Positions 8,316 to 16,731 of a stretch of DNA of 64,000 nt are shown here, piece after piece. The DNA is from Aestuariibacter salexigens DSM 15300. Lineage in GTDB: Bacteria; Pseudomonadota; Gammaproteobacteria; Enterobacterales; Alteromonadaceae. Made by a program: the position numbers and the translations under genes. The notes beneath the pieces were generated by a model. That model searched no databases, was not told the DNA's origin, and was given only the letters and a program-made list of their open reading frames with translations. The stretch spans positions 1 to 64,000 of the forward strand of contig NZ_KE386852.1 of the NCBI RefSeq assembly GCF_000429145.1, read 5' to 3'. Numbering within the stretch: position 1 is the stretch's first letter; each line of letters begins with the position of its first letter.

Positions 8316-9458
8316 ATGTTAACCAAACGCCAGTTTTTATCGCTTTCATCTCGTGCCGTCTGCCTTGCGATAGCTTCATCACATCTGGGCATCTCATCAG
8401 CCTTGGCCAGCACAGAACGACTGCGTCAGTCACAGCGTGCCTTGCAACTTCACTTTAATGAAAACGCGCTGGGGATGTCACCACAAGCCATGCAGGCCGC
8501 CATCAATGCAACCCGTTCATCTGGAAATCGCTATGCCGACCCGCTGCTCGATATTCTAAGAGAACAACTGGCAACCAAACATGGAGTAAAGGGTGAACAA
8601 CTTATCTTTGGCAATGGTTCAACGGAGGTTATTCAGGCCGTAAGCCGTTATGCGGCATTGAATAATGCGACTGTTGTCGAACCCTCTCCTACATTTGGGG
8701 CATTGGCCGGCAATGCCGGGTCACAGGGTGTCAGGGTCATCAAGGTCCCTGTCACTAATGATTTTATGACAGATTTATCTGCACTTGAAAACGCCGCAAA
8801 TCAGGTAGGCGGGGCGGTTGTTATCAATATCTGTAATCCGAACAACCCCACCGGGACTATTGTGGACAGCGAAGCGCTAACGGCCTGGATCAAACGAGCT
8901 CCGTCCAGTCACCTGTTTTTGGTTGATGAAGCATATTACGACTATGCACAGTATTCGAATGGTTACAGTAGCATGTTAGGGCTCGTCCTCGATGGCGCGG
9001 AAAACGTGGTTATTGCGCGCACATTCTCAAAGGTTTACGGGATGGCAGGGCTGCGGGTAGGTTACGGTATTGCACGCAAAAATCTGGCCAGTAAGCTCAA
9101 CACACTGGGGGCTGATTTTAATCTTAACGCTGCCGGTATAGCTGCAGCATCTGCCTCGTTGCAGGACGACGCATTTTACCAGCACAGTATCAAATCCAAC
9201 CAACAGGCCAAACAGCATCTTCTAGCAACATTAAAGACGCTGGAACTAGAGTGGATACCCAGCCACACCAACTTTGTCCTGCATAAAATTAACAGTCCTC
9301 TGGATAAGTACACACAGAGAATGCGTCAAAATGGCGTGATGGTCGGCCGTCGTATGACGGAGGAGGACGGCTGGAATCGCATTTCCATAGGTACTCTGGA
9401 TGACATGCGAGAATTCAGCCAGTTATTGCTCGAATTTAGAGAGCGCGGCTGGGTATAA
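8316..9458 (+). CDS. exported HisC-like PLP-dependent aminotransferase
   Basis: A fold-type I class I/II aminotransferase resembling histidinol-phosphate aminotransferase: FGNGSTEVIQA (PLP phosphate region), NICNPNNPTGT, LVDEAYYDYA (Asp to the pyridine nitrogen), and TFSKVYGMAGLRVGYG with the Schiff-base Lys. The first 32 residues form a signal sequence, KRQFLSLSSRAVCLAIASSHLGISSALAS in outline, with a KR-x-F-L start similar to a weakened twin-arginine motif. HisC itself is cytosolic, so this is an exported paralogue, not the pathway enzyme. GTG 8304 would add four residues. Sec or Tat export cannot be decided here, though a PLP cargo favours Tat. Confidence 0.85.
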   Translation: MLTKRQFLSLSSRAVCLAIASSHLGISSALASTERLRQSQRALQLHFNENALGMSPQAMQAAINATRSSGNRYADPLLDILREQLATKHGVKGEQLIFGNGSTEVIQAVSRYAALNNATVVEPSPTFGALAGNAGSQGVRVIKVPVTNDFMTDLSALENAANQVGGAVVINICNPNNPTGTIVDSEALTAWIKRAPSSHLFLVDEAYYDYAQYSNGYSSMLGLVLDGAENVVIARTFSKVYGMAGLRVGYGIARKNLASKLNTLGADFNLNAAGIAAASASLQDDAFYQHSIKSNQQAKQHLLATLKTLELEWIPSHTNFVLHKINSPLDKYTQRMRQNGVMVGRRMTEEDGWNRISIGTLDDMREFSQLLLEFRERGWV

Positions 9459-9523
9459 ACAGAGCTGTACATTTATACAGTTTACACTATAGTTATTTCT
9501 ACCTTATCAGGAGAGGAAATAAC

Positions 9524-9907
9524 ATGATTGGATATGTCACGCTAGGAACCAATGATTTAGCTCGTGGCGCGGCGTTTTACGACGCGCTTTGTGAGCTACT
9601 AGGTGCAAAACGTATGATGGAAGAAGAGCAGTTTATTGCCTGGGCGAGCGATCCAGAGAAGGCCTCACTAGCACTTACCGCCCCCTTTGACGGCAATCCT
9701 GCCAGCGTCGGTAATGGCAGCATGGTCGCTCTTGCAGTAGAAACGCCTGAGCAGGTTGACGCTGTTTACAATAAGGCAATAGAACTGGGTGCAACAGATG
9801 AAGGGCCAGCAGGACAGCGAAATGACTGGTTTTATGCAGGTTATTTTCGTGACCTGGACGGCAACAAACTGAATGTGTTCTGTTTAACTAAGCCAATGCC
9901 TTTTTAG
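9524..9907 (+). CDS. VOC-family (glyoxalase/bleomycin-resistance fold) protein
   Basis: 127 residues with the paired beta-alpha-beta-beta-beta modules of the vicinal-oxygen-chelate superfamily: GYVTLGTNDLARGAAFYDAL at the start and GYFRDLDGNKLNVFC at the end, the latter holding the usual DPDGN-like turn. A strong ribosome site, AGGAGAGG, precedes ATG 9524. Such small proteins bind metals and small electrophiles; the substrate is unknown. It is probably monocistronic or co-transcribed with the lipoprotein that follows 11 bases later. Confidence 0.85.
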   Translation: MIGYVTLGTNDLARGAAFYDALCELLGAKRMMEEEQFIAWASDPEKASLALTAPFDGNPASVGNGSMVALAVETPEQVDAVYNKAIELGATDEGPAGQRNDWFYAGYFRDLDGNKLNVFCLTKPMPF

Positions 9908-9918
9908 TCAGTACGATT

Positions 9919-10935
9919 GTGATTAGAACGTATGTTTGGGTTGCTTTTTTAGCAACCCTTGTTTCATTAACCGCCTGCGGCGGAGGAGCTGGCACAGAAT
10001 CTCCCGAGACTCCTGCACCGCAACCTCCACAGCGCACCATTGACGAAATCGTCATTGGTGCAGCCAACCAGGGGTTGGATAGCATTATCGTGTATATAGA
10101 CGACGGTAGTGACATTACTCACTATGCCGCCGGCCATTATGACCGTGAATCTGAACGGCCTGTCAATGCAGAGGATCTGTTTAAGATTGCCAGTATCAGT
10201 AAACTGTATATCGCCGTTGCCGTGGCCAAATTGGTCACTGAAAATGTGATCGGCCTAGATGATTCTCTCTCACTGTGGCTGCCCGAACTGAGCGGACGCA
10301 TTGCCAATGCAGAGCAAGCGACAATACGCCACCTCGTTGAACACAGAAGTGGGATACCAGACTTTGACAGTGCGCCAGGATTTAGCTGGCAAAATGCTCA
10401 TCAGGATATAGAGGCAACCCTGGCATTGGTTTACGACCTGCCGGCTGATTTTGCGGCCGATGCCCGCTACGAATATTCCAATACCAATTATCTGCTACTT
10501 GCCAGGGTGATGGACCGCGTATTGGGGTTTAGCCATCGTGACTATATCCAGCAGGCAATACTTGATCCTCTCGAACTTCAGCATACGTTCAACACCTATC
10601 AGCCAGATTTTGATGAACAGCTAATCAGTGGTTACTGGCAGGGTCTGAACAGAAAAGGACAGGACTATCAGATCCCCGGTGGCTCAATGGTCGCGACTGC
10701 CAGTGATGTGGGGCGCTTTATACGCGCACTGAATGATGGCTCACTATTGTCAGCGGAAGAGAGGCAGCACTACATATACTGGTTTGAACACTCTGGCTGG
10801 TTGCCTGGCTACCAGAGCGTTGCTGGCTATAATGTCAGCAACGATACCGTAGTGGTGCAATTTGTCAGCACAACAGGTGACGACAGTGAGCAGATAGCCA
10901 ATGATACTTATCAGGATATTCTCGACACGCTTTGA
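9919..10935 (+). CDS. serine hydrolase lipoprotein, beta-lactamase class C fold
   Basis: 338 residues. The N-terminus is a lipoprotein signal with lipobox LTAC followed by a glycine run and a Pro-rich linker. Catalytic SxxK is ASISKLY, the second motif is YSNTNY (YxN), and a late HSGWLPGY matches the HTG-like third motif of this fold. Family members are D,D-peptidases, esterases or amidases, usually in the periplasm. The start is GTG 9919 with no obvious ribosome site. It converges with the esterase-like gene, the stops being only five bases apart. Confidence 0.85.
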   Translation: MIRTYVWVAFLATLVSLTACGGGAGTESPETPAPQPPQRTIDEIVIGAANQGLDSIIVYIDDGSDITHYAAGHYDRESERPVNAEDLFKIASISKLYIAVAVAKLVTENVIGLDDSLSLWLPELSGRIANAEQATIRHLVEHRSGIPDFDSAPGFSWQNAHQDIEATLALVYDLPADFAADARYEYSNTNYLLLARVMDRVLGFSHRDYIQQAILDPLELQHTFNTYQPDFDEQLISGYWQGLNRKGQDYQIPGGSMVATASDVGRFIRALNDGSLLSAEERQHYIYWFEHSGWLPGYQSVAGYNVSNDTVVVQFVSTTGDDSEQIANDTYQDILDTL

Positions 10936-10939
10936 TATA

Positions 10940-11851
10940 TCAATCCAGGCTTAACAAATAGAACAATAACGTATCGAAACTCTCGGTGCCTGGGTAGATC
11001 CAGTCAAAATGACCAGCCTCAGCATCAATTTGATAGGGTAAACCAGAATCGCGAGCTTCTGATTCAGGGACAATATTGTCCCTACCGCCAGTAAACAGCG
11101 TAGTCCTCCCAGTTAAGCGCTCGATATTTGGCGAGGCCAGCACATATTGCTCAGGGATGGTATCCGGCGAACCATTCATAAAGCTTCGCGCCAGCGCACT
11201 GCAGCTGCCCGAAAGTCTTGCATAGTCTGTAAAATTGACAATCGCAGCCAGACCCACCACATCAAAATTGTCTGCGAGAGTAGAGGCTGCCAGTAATGCC
11301 AGATGCCCGCCAGCTGAATGGCCGATGACCACGTAGTCCCATTGCCCGTATGGCGGATTTGTCTGACCGAGAATACTTTGTAGAGCATCCTGAACATCAT
11401 TAAATGTGCCGGGCCAGCCGCCGCCGGGGTCGCCAGTAGCGCGATATTCGACAGACCAGACATGAAAACCGTTTAACGCCATCGCGGTTGCAAAAGGGTA
11501 AGTTTGATCGATACGGAAGCTATTTGACCAGCAGCCGCCATGCACAAAAACGAGTGCGGGCAGAGACTCCCTTCCCTGCACCGCAGTTGCCTGCCAATAT
11601 TCTATGCGTTGCAAACTGTCTGCGCCGTATTGTTGTATTGCATCGGGCAGGTTGTAAGGCAGAGCTAATACGCTTGCGTAAGATTGCAGTGAACCTGCGC
11701 GCTCATAAAAGTCGTAATGGCGAGCAACCGGCTGCTGAGTAAAATCCTCAACTGCAGGCTGAGAAGACTGCTCAGAGCCCGAGCATCCGGTCAGAAATAA
11801 GACGACGATAATAAAAACGTAATACACAGCGCACCTTTTGCATCGACACAT
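10940..11851 (-). CDS. alpha/beta-hydrolase lipoprotein (esterase/kynurenine-formamidase-like)
   Basis: About 303 residues. The N-terminus has a lipobox LTGCSGS after a hydrophobic stretch. FVHGGCW is the oxyanion-hole HGG(G)W motif, GHSAGGH carries the nucleophile Ser, and GGRDNIVP and AGHFDWI supply the Asp and His. The HGG-GHSAGG combination fits the BD-FAE/kynurenine formamidase-like esterase group. ATG 11851 is chosen because AAGGAAG lies upstream and the signal peptide is then of normal length. It follows the GH3 gene by 42 bases and may be in the same transcript. Confidence 0.8.
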   Translation of the reverse strand: MCRCKRCAVYYVFIIVVLFLTGCSGSEQSSQPAVEDFTQQPVARHYDFYERAGSLQSYASVLALPYNLPDAIQQYGADSLQRIEYWQATAVQGRESLPALVFVHGGCWSNSFRIDQTYPFATAMALNGFHVWSVEYRATGDPGGGWPGTFNDVQDALQSILGQTNPPYGQWDYVVIGHSAGGHLALLAASTLADNFDVVGLAAIVNFTDYARLSGSCSALARSFMNGSPDTIPEQYVLASPNIERLTGRTTLFTGGRDNIVPESEARDSGLPYQIDAEAGHFDWIYPGTESFDTLLFYLLSLD

Positions 11852-11893
11852 TGTGTACGCCAATCTTCCTTGCACAGATTTATTTTACTTTTA

Positions 11894-13714
11894 TTAAAAT
11901 GCCTGCATACCGTAACCATAGGGGAACAGCGCCTTGTCATCGTATTGCGACAACGGCAGATCTCCAAATCTGGCAGGCCATGCCAGCGGCAGCTTTCCTT
12001 TAGGAGTAAAGCCATTAACGGAAAATAACAGGTCAGCAACGCCTGCACCTTCCGATCCCGGCAACCAGGCGGCAATAAAGGCGTCACTTATCTCAAGTTC
12101 GTCATTCACAATTAAGGGTCTGCCAGAGATCAACACGGTAATGACCTGCTTACCCATCTCTGCGCACTGCCTGATCATATTTTTATGCGTCTCACTGAGC
12201 CACAGCTCATCGCTATCGCCTAACCCTTCTGCATAGGGCAGTTCACCGACCACCGCGACAACCTTGTCAGCCTGCATATCGGCTGAACACCCGTCTACGT
12301 TAAACTCGACATTACCCGCAAATTCGTTAATCCCGTCAAGTATGGTACTGGCGCCAGCATAGCTTTCTTTTTGTCCCTGCCAGTGAATAGACCAGCCGCC
12401 ACTCTGCAGGCCGCTGTTATTGGCATGTTCACCGACCACGGCGATGGACTCGGAGCGGTCCAGCGGCAAGGCACTATTGTCATTTTTCAGCAGCACTAAG
12501 GATTCTCTGACCGCCTGACGAGCCACTTTGCGATGCTCTGGGGCACCAATTTGCTCGGCAAATTCTCGCTTAGCGAAAGGGTCGGCGAACAGGCCGAGAT
12601 CATATTTCATGGTCAGAATGCGTCTTACCGCATCGTCAATTCGCTGCATCGATACCGTGTTGTCTAGTACCGAGGCTTTCAGTTTGGTCAGGAACTCATC
12701 GTGATTGCCTGGCTGCATGGCGATATCCACACCGGCGTTGATTACGGTATGTGGCTCACCGAAACGTATGCCGCCATTCCAATCCGTTAGCACAACGCCT
12801 TCGAATCCCAGCTCATCTTTCAGGACGTCTTGCACCAGATAACGGTGTTGATGCATAGGAATGCCATTCACCGAATTGAAGCCCACCATAATGGAGGCAA
12901 CGCCCTGTTCAACCGCTGCCTGATAGGTTGGCAAATGGCGTTGACGAATGTCGGCTTCGCTCAACACAGCATCGCCACCCTCGACGCCGCCAGTCGTTGC
13001 CCCATCACCGAGATAATGTTTGGCTGTGCCAGCGATTGTGTGCCTGTGCCACAAGTGCTCGCCCTGATAACCTCTGATTGAGGCAATGGTGGCCTGAATA
13101 GTTAGGTCGCGATCTTCAGTGAATCCTTCATATACCCGCCCCCAGTGTTCGTGTTCAGGCATGGCAATACAGGGGGAAAACGTCCAGCTAAAACCCGTGC
13201 CCGCCGCCTCTATAGCGGTTATTTCTGCGGCCCGCTGGATCAATTCAGGGTTACGAGTTGCGCCCATACCAATATTATGTGGAAAAATCACCGCACCTTC
13301 GAAAGTGTTTTGTCCATGCACTGCATCGACGCCGGTAAGCAGTGGAATACCCAGTCGAGTGTTCATCGCTTCTCGTTGGAATTCATCAAACTTATCCATC
13401 CAGTCTGAAGCAGTTGGTCCCGGCACAGGCCCCTCGGTGTGAATAATCGAACCAATGAAACGTTCACGAATGATCTCGGGAGTGACATTGTTATGCCAAA
13501 TTGACATGGTCATCTGGCCCAGCTTTTCATCTAGTGTCATCGCTGCAAGCAGTGCTTCAATGCGCTGCTGCTTGGTATCAAACTGGCACAAATCAAACTG
13601 CTCAGTTCCCCATTGGCACATGACTTTATCACTTTGGGATTGATAAAAGGTCGCGCAACCAGAGAGGAACGTCAGTAGTGACAAAAATATTATATGTGAC
13701 TTACGGACTATCAT
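11894..13714 (-). CDS. glycoside hydrolase family 3 lipoprotein (beta-glucosidase-type)
   Basis: 606 residues with a lipobox LSGCAT at the N-terminus. The GH3 N-terminal barrel is recognisable by DEKLGQMT, the substrate-binding AKHYLGDG (KH motif) and VLTDWNGG carrying the nucleophile Asp. The C-terminal domain contains RESLVLLKNDNSALPL and AVVGEHANNSG. It would release glucose from beta-linked oligosaccharides at the membrane or cell surface. Its ATG overlaps the stop of the upstream sugar porter (TAATG), so the two are translationally coupled: the enzyme and its importer form one utilisation unit. Confidence 0.92.
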   Translation of the reverse strand: MIVRKSHIIFLSLLTFLSGCATFYQSQSDKVMCQWGTEQFDLCQFDTKQQRIEALLAAMTLDEKLGQMTMSIWHNNVTPEIIRERFIGSIIHTEGPVPGPTASDWMDKFDEFQREAMNTRLGIPLLTGVDAVHGQNTFEGAVIFPHNIGMGATRNPELIQRAAEITAIEAAGTGFSWTFSPCIAMPEHEHWGRVYEGFTEDRDLTIQATIASIRGYQGEHLWHRHTIAGTAKHYLGDGATTGGVEGGDAVLSEADIRQRHLPTYQAAVEQGVASIMVGFNSVNGIPMHQHRYLVQDVLKDELGFEGVVLTDWNGGIRFGEPHTVINAGVDIAMQPGNHDEFLTKLKASVLDNTVSMQRIDDAVRRILTMKYDLGLFADPFAKREFAEQIGAPEHRKVARQAVRESLVLLKNDNSALPLDRSESIAVVGEHANNSGLQSGGWSIHWQGQKESYAGASTILDGINEFAGNVEFNVDGCSADMQADKVVAVVGELPYAEGLGDSDELWLSETHKNMIRQCAEMGKQVITVLISGRPLIVNDELEISDAFIAAWLPGSEGAGVADLLFSVNGFTPKGKLPLAWPARFGDLPLSQYDDKALFPYGYGMQAF

Positions 13715-15144
13715 TAAATCTCACCACGTCGGGCAATCAGTGCTTCTTTAATCTCATGAGCACGGTCTTCGCTTATGTCGTAGCTCCACATCACACCAAT
13801 TGCCGCTAGGGCCGTGCCTGCTGGAATTAATATGTCAGCCAAACGCAGACGCGTCATAGTTTCTACGGTTTGTGTCGCAGCCCCTTCATCAAACCCGACC
13901 AATTTCAATACTAGACCGCCCAAGACCAGGGCCAGCGCCTGTCCCAATTTCACCATCAGCCAATAAATTGCGCCAAACGTACCTTCTTTGCGAGGCATGC
14001 CGTTTTTGAGCTCATCCAGATCACAGACGTCGGCGGTCATGCTCATCATCAGCGTGAACAGGCCACCAATGCCAAAGGACATCAGTGGGATAGGCATAAA
14101 GATGAGCCAGGGGTTATCAGGATTGAACCCCCACCATTTCAGGGTATAACCAACCACTGAAATGAGTGTGGCAATGATAAAAGCATTGCGCTTGCCCCAC
14201 TTGTTCGCCATCCAACTGACAATCGGGATAACCATGAAAGCGGTGACCATCGCACTGATGGTAGAAAACCAGGCAGGCCAAGAACCGGTTGCTCCATAGT
14301 CGCCGTTAAACATGTGAAAAACGATAATAAAATAGCTAAATGATGCGACCAACTGGAACCCGTTGAATACCAGGAATGTGGCTCCACACAGTTTCACAAA
14401 CGCCGCGTTCTTAAACGCCTGACCGATGGCGCGAAGCACGCCCATCAGGTTCTTCGCCATGGTTCTAAACGAGATTTCTGCGGTATTTTCAATTTTTCCG
14501 CTGTCAATGCCCTTGCAGAAAAGGCCAGGCACGATACCCAGCACAATACAGAATCCGGCGACCCAAAGCGCCATTTGCCGTACGCCTTCGGCCTGATTTT
14601 CGAACAGGTCAGGGTCTGCCACTAGCACCCAGAACCACGGTACAATCATCCATGCGATTTGCCCCATGAACTGGGAGAACGCCATCAATCGGGTTCGCTC
14701 GTTGTAATCCGCGGTCATCTCATAACCCAGACCAACAAACGGCGTAGCAAACATGGTGTTACCGATAGTGAAGGCCAGTGAGAACAGGAGGAAATACCAG
14801 AACGTATATTGCTGAGAATTTTCTGGATTAAGCTGCCATAGCAGCGCAAAGCACACGCCACTTAATATTGCGCCAATAACGATGTAAGGACGTCGCCGCC
14901 CCCAGCGTGACCGCGTGTTATCGGTGATGAACCCCATTATAGGATCGGTCAGGGCATCGAACAGCCTCGGTAAGCCGCCCAGCAATCCAGCTAGCAGGGG
15001 GTCAACGCCAAAGGCAGTGATCAGAAAGAACGCAAAAATACCCAGCGCCGCAGGCAACAAATTCAGCACCAGGGTGCCTGTGCCGTATGAGGCTTTTTGT
15101 ATCAGCGGAACACGATCTTTTGCTGGGGTCTGGTAATGCGACAT
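13714..15144 (-). CDS. GPH-type MFS sugar:cation symporter
   Basis: 476 residues and about 12 hydrophobic segments. The family is recognised by the early FDALTDPIMGFITDNTRSRWGRRRPYI motif region (DP..G..SD..RSRWGRRRP in the GPH family) at about residues 60-90 and by LFTLMMSMTADVCDLDELKNGMPRKEGTFGA later. Such porters import glycosides, pentosides or hexuronides with Na+ or H+. It precedes and overlaps the GH3 gene. Its promoter region (15145-15284) contains two GTAA/TTAC palindromes. Confidence 0.9.
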   Translation of the reverse strand: MSHYQTPAKDRVPLIQKASYGTGTLVLNLLPAALGIFAFFLITAFGVDPLLAGLLGGLPRLFDALTDPIMGFITDNTRSRWGRRRPYIVIGAILSGVCFALLWQLNPENSQQYTFWYFLLFSLAFTIGNTMFATPFVGLGYEMTADYNERTRLMAFSQFMGQIAWMIVPWFWVLVADPDLFENQAEGVRQMALWVAGFCIVLGIVPGLFCKGIDSGKIENTAEISFRTMAKNLMGVLRAIGQAFKNAAFVKLCGATFLVFNGFQLVASFSYFIIVFHMFNGDYGATGSWPAWFSTISAMVTAFMVIPIVSWMANKWGKRNAFIIATLISVVGYTLKWWGFNPDNPWLIFMPIPLMSFGIGGLFTLMMSMTADVCDLDELKNGMPRKEGTFGAIYWLMVKLGQALALVLGGLVLKLVGFDEGAATQTVETMTRLRLADILIPAGTALAAIGVMWSYDISEDRAHEIKEALIARRGEI

Positions 15145-15166
15145 ACTGTTAACAACTGTCCGTAGA

Positions 15167-15197
15167 TGTAAATTACAGGTTAATGTAAGTCATTTAC
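15167..15197. promoter_or_regulatory. palindromes upstream of the sugar porter, possible operator
   Basis: TGTAAATTACA (15167-15177) is a perfect palindrome about the central base. GTAAGTCATTTAC (15185-15197) repeats the GTAA/TTAC half-sites with a five-base gap. LacI-family sugar regulators in this group often bind TGTAA-N4-TTACA-like sites, so this may be an operator, but the spacers differ from that pattern and no regulator gene is adjacent. Confidence 0.3.
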
Positions 15198-15284
15198 CAA
15201 ACGAAGTGGCATGAATAGAGATGACACGAACTTATAGCGCGATAACATGGACTTACCCCAACCTTCGATTCACTTTACGATCGA

Positions 15285-16631
15285 CTATTTGTCCTGCGTA
15301 CCTTGCTTGATAAGGTGTTCAGCGACCGCCTGATAGGCTGGCAGTGAAGTAGGATCATTGGCCGCATTACCTGCACTGGGATGAGAAGCAAGGCGCACGA
15401 TGACCATATCAGCAAACTGGTCTATATAGATGGTTTGTCCATGCACACCTCTTGCGGCATACGCGCCATGTTTATTATGAAACACCCACCACATGCTTTT
15501 ATAACTGGCATTTGGCAGCGATGTGTATCCTGATTTAGCGAATGCGCTCTTATCCCCCCCCTGCTGAATGCTCTGTATTGCCTGTGCGGGGATTAGCTGT
15601 ACGCCGTCGATGCGGCCTTGTTGCAGCATGAGTTGTCCAATGCGGGCCAGGTCGCGAAGTGTGGCGCTTATCCCGCCTCCGGCAAAGGCAGTGCCCAGAC
15701 CATCCACGGTAACCAGACCATCATGTTCTGTACCCACGCGTTGCCAGAGATACCGACTAACAAGTTGTTGATACGAAAGGCCCGTTACACGCGACAATAT
15801 CCAGCCGAGTACATCTGAGTTAACGGTTTTATAACCAAAAATTTGGCCGTGCTGGTCTTTCTTCCTGACCGTTTGCAGGTACTCGTAGTAGCCAATGGGG
15901 CCTTGGTAATCTGCGGGCTTTGGCAGTGGATTGGCAGCATAGCTATATTTCCAGATATCTGCTTGAGGGTCAGCATAGTTTTCGCTGTAATCCAGTGAGG
16001 TAGTCATATCCATGACCTGTCTGACTGTTGCATCGGCAAACGCAGAGCCCGCTAATTCAGGGACGACTTCCGACACGTTCTGCTGTTCATCCAGATACTT
16101 TTCAGCAATCAAGATTTCCGCCAGTAAACCGGTTATCGACTTGGTCATCGACATGGCCGCATGTAGGGTATGAGGTGTCAGGCAACCGCTGTAATACTCA
16201 TAAACGATATGGCCGTTGTGAAGTATCAGTAGGCCATCTGTGTAATTGACCGACAGGCTTTGCTTCCAGGTCATGCTGGTTTGCGAATCAAGGGGCATGA
16301 ATGCGACATCATCAATACTACTAAGAAGTTTGTATGGCAGTGGGCGATATGCATATGGGTCTCGCTTGATTGTCGCGGTTGGCAATAGCTCCTGCATATG
16401 ACAGACCGACCAGCGCAATTTTGGAAAGCTAAAGAAGTTGCTATCAGGCTGCGTGATGCGTTTATCCTTCGCCGGTGGAAAGCCCTGCATCCACCCTATT
16501 ACAGTTGCATCAGACGCGTTGCCATCCAATACTTCAGTTGACTGTTTGTCTGCGCAGGCTGCCGTGGCCGTCACGGCAAACAGCAGAAAAACCGCGTTAG
16601 CCAGAACATTGCCTTTTTGTTTTTTAAACAT
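15285..16631 (-). CDS. serine hydrolase lipoprotein, beta-lactamase class C / NylB-like
   Basis: 448 residues with a lipobox TAAC after a 25-residue hydrophobic signal. The catalytic SxxK is SMTKS, followed by LDYSENYADP and GYKTVNSDVLGW in the second-motif region, which resembles 6-aminohexanoate-dimer hydrolase-like and other EstB/NylB-type proteins. GVHGQTIYID is in the third-motif position. Likely an exported amidase or esterase of unknown substrate. It is separated from the MFS gene by 140 bases and is divergent from the diguanylate cyclase. Confidence 0.82.
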   Translation of the reverse strand: MFKKQKGNVLANAVFLLFAVTATAACADKQSTEVLDGNASDATVIGWMQGFPPAKDKRITQPDSNFFSFPKLRWSVCHMQELLPTATIKRDPYAYRPLPYKLLSSIDDVAFMPLDSQTSMTWKQSLSVNYTDGLLILHNGHIVYEYYSGCLTPHTLHAAMSMTKSITGLLAEILIAEKYLDEQQNVSEVVPELAGSAFADATVRQVMDMTTSLDYSENYADPQADIWKYSYAANPLPKPADYQGPIGYYEYLQTVRKKDQHGQIFGYKTVNSDVLGWILSRVTGLSYQQLVSRYLWQRVGTEHDGLVTVDGLGTAFAGGGISATLRDLARIGQLMLQQGRIDGVQLIPAQAIQSIQQGGDKSAFAKSGYTSLPNASYKSMWWVFHNKHGAYAARGVHGQTIYIDQFADMVIVRLASHPSAGNAANDPTSLPAYQAVAEHLIKQGTQDK

Positions 16632-16731
16632 GCTCCATGCTTCCTTTTGATGAGATTCCGCAACACCAGAAAAACCTACATGGTGTGGTTAGTAATAACA
16701 TTATGCTATTCTCTATTAAGTTAGCAGTTCT

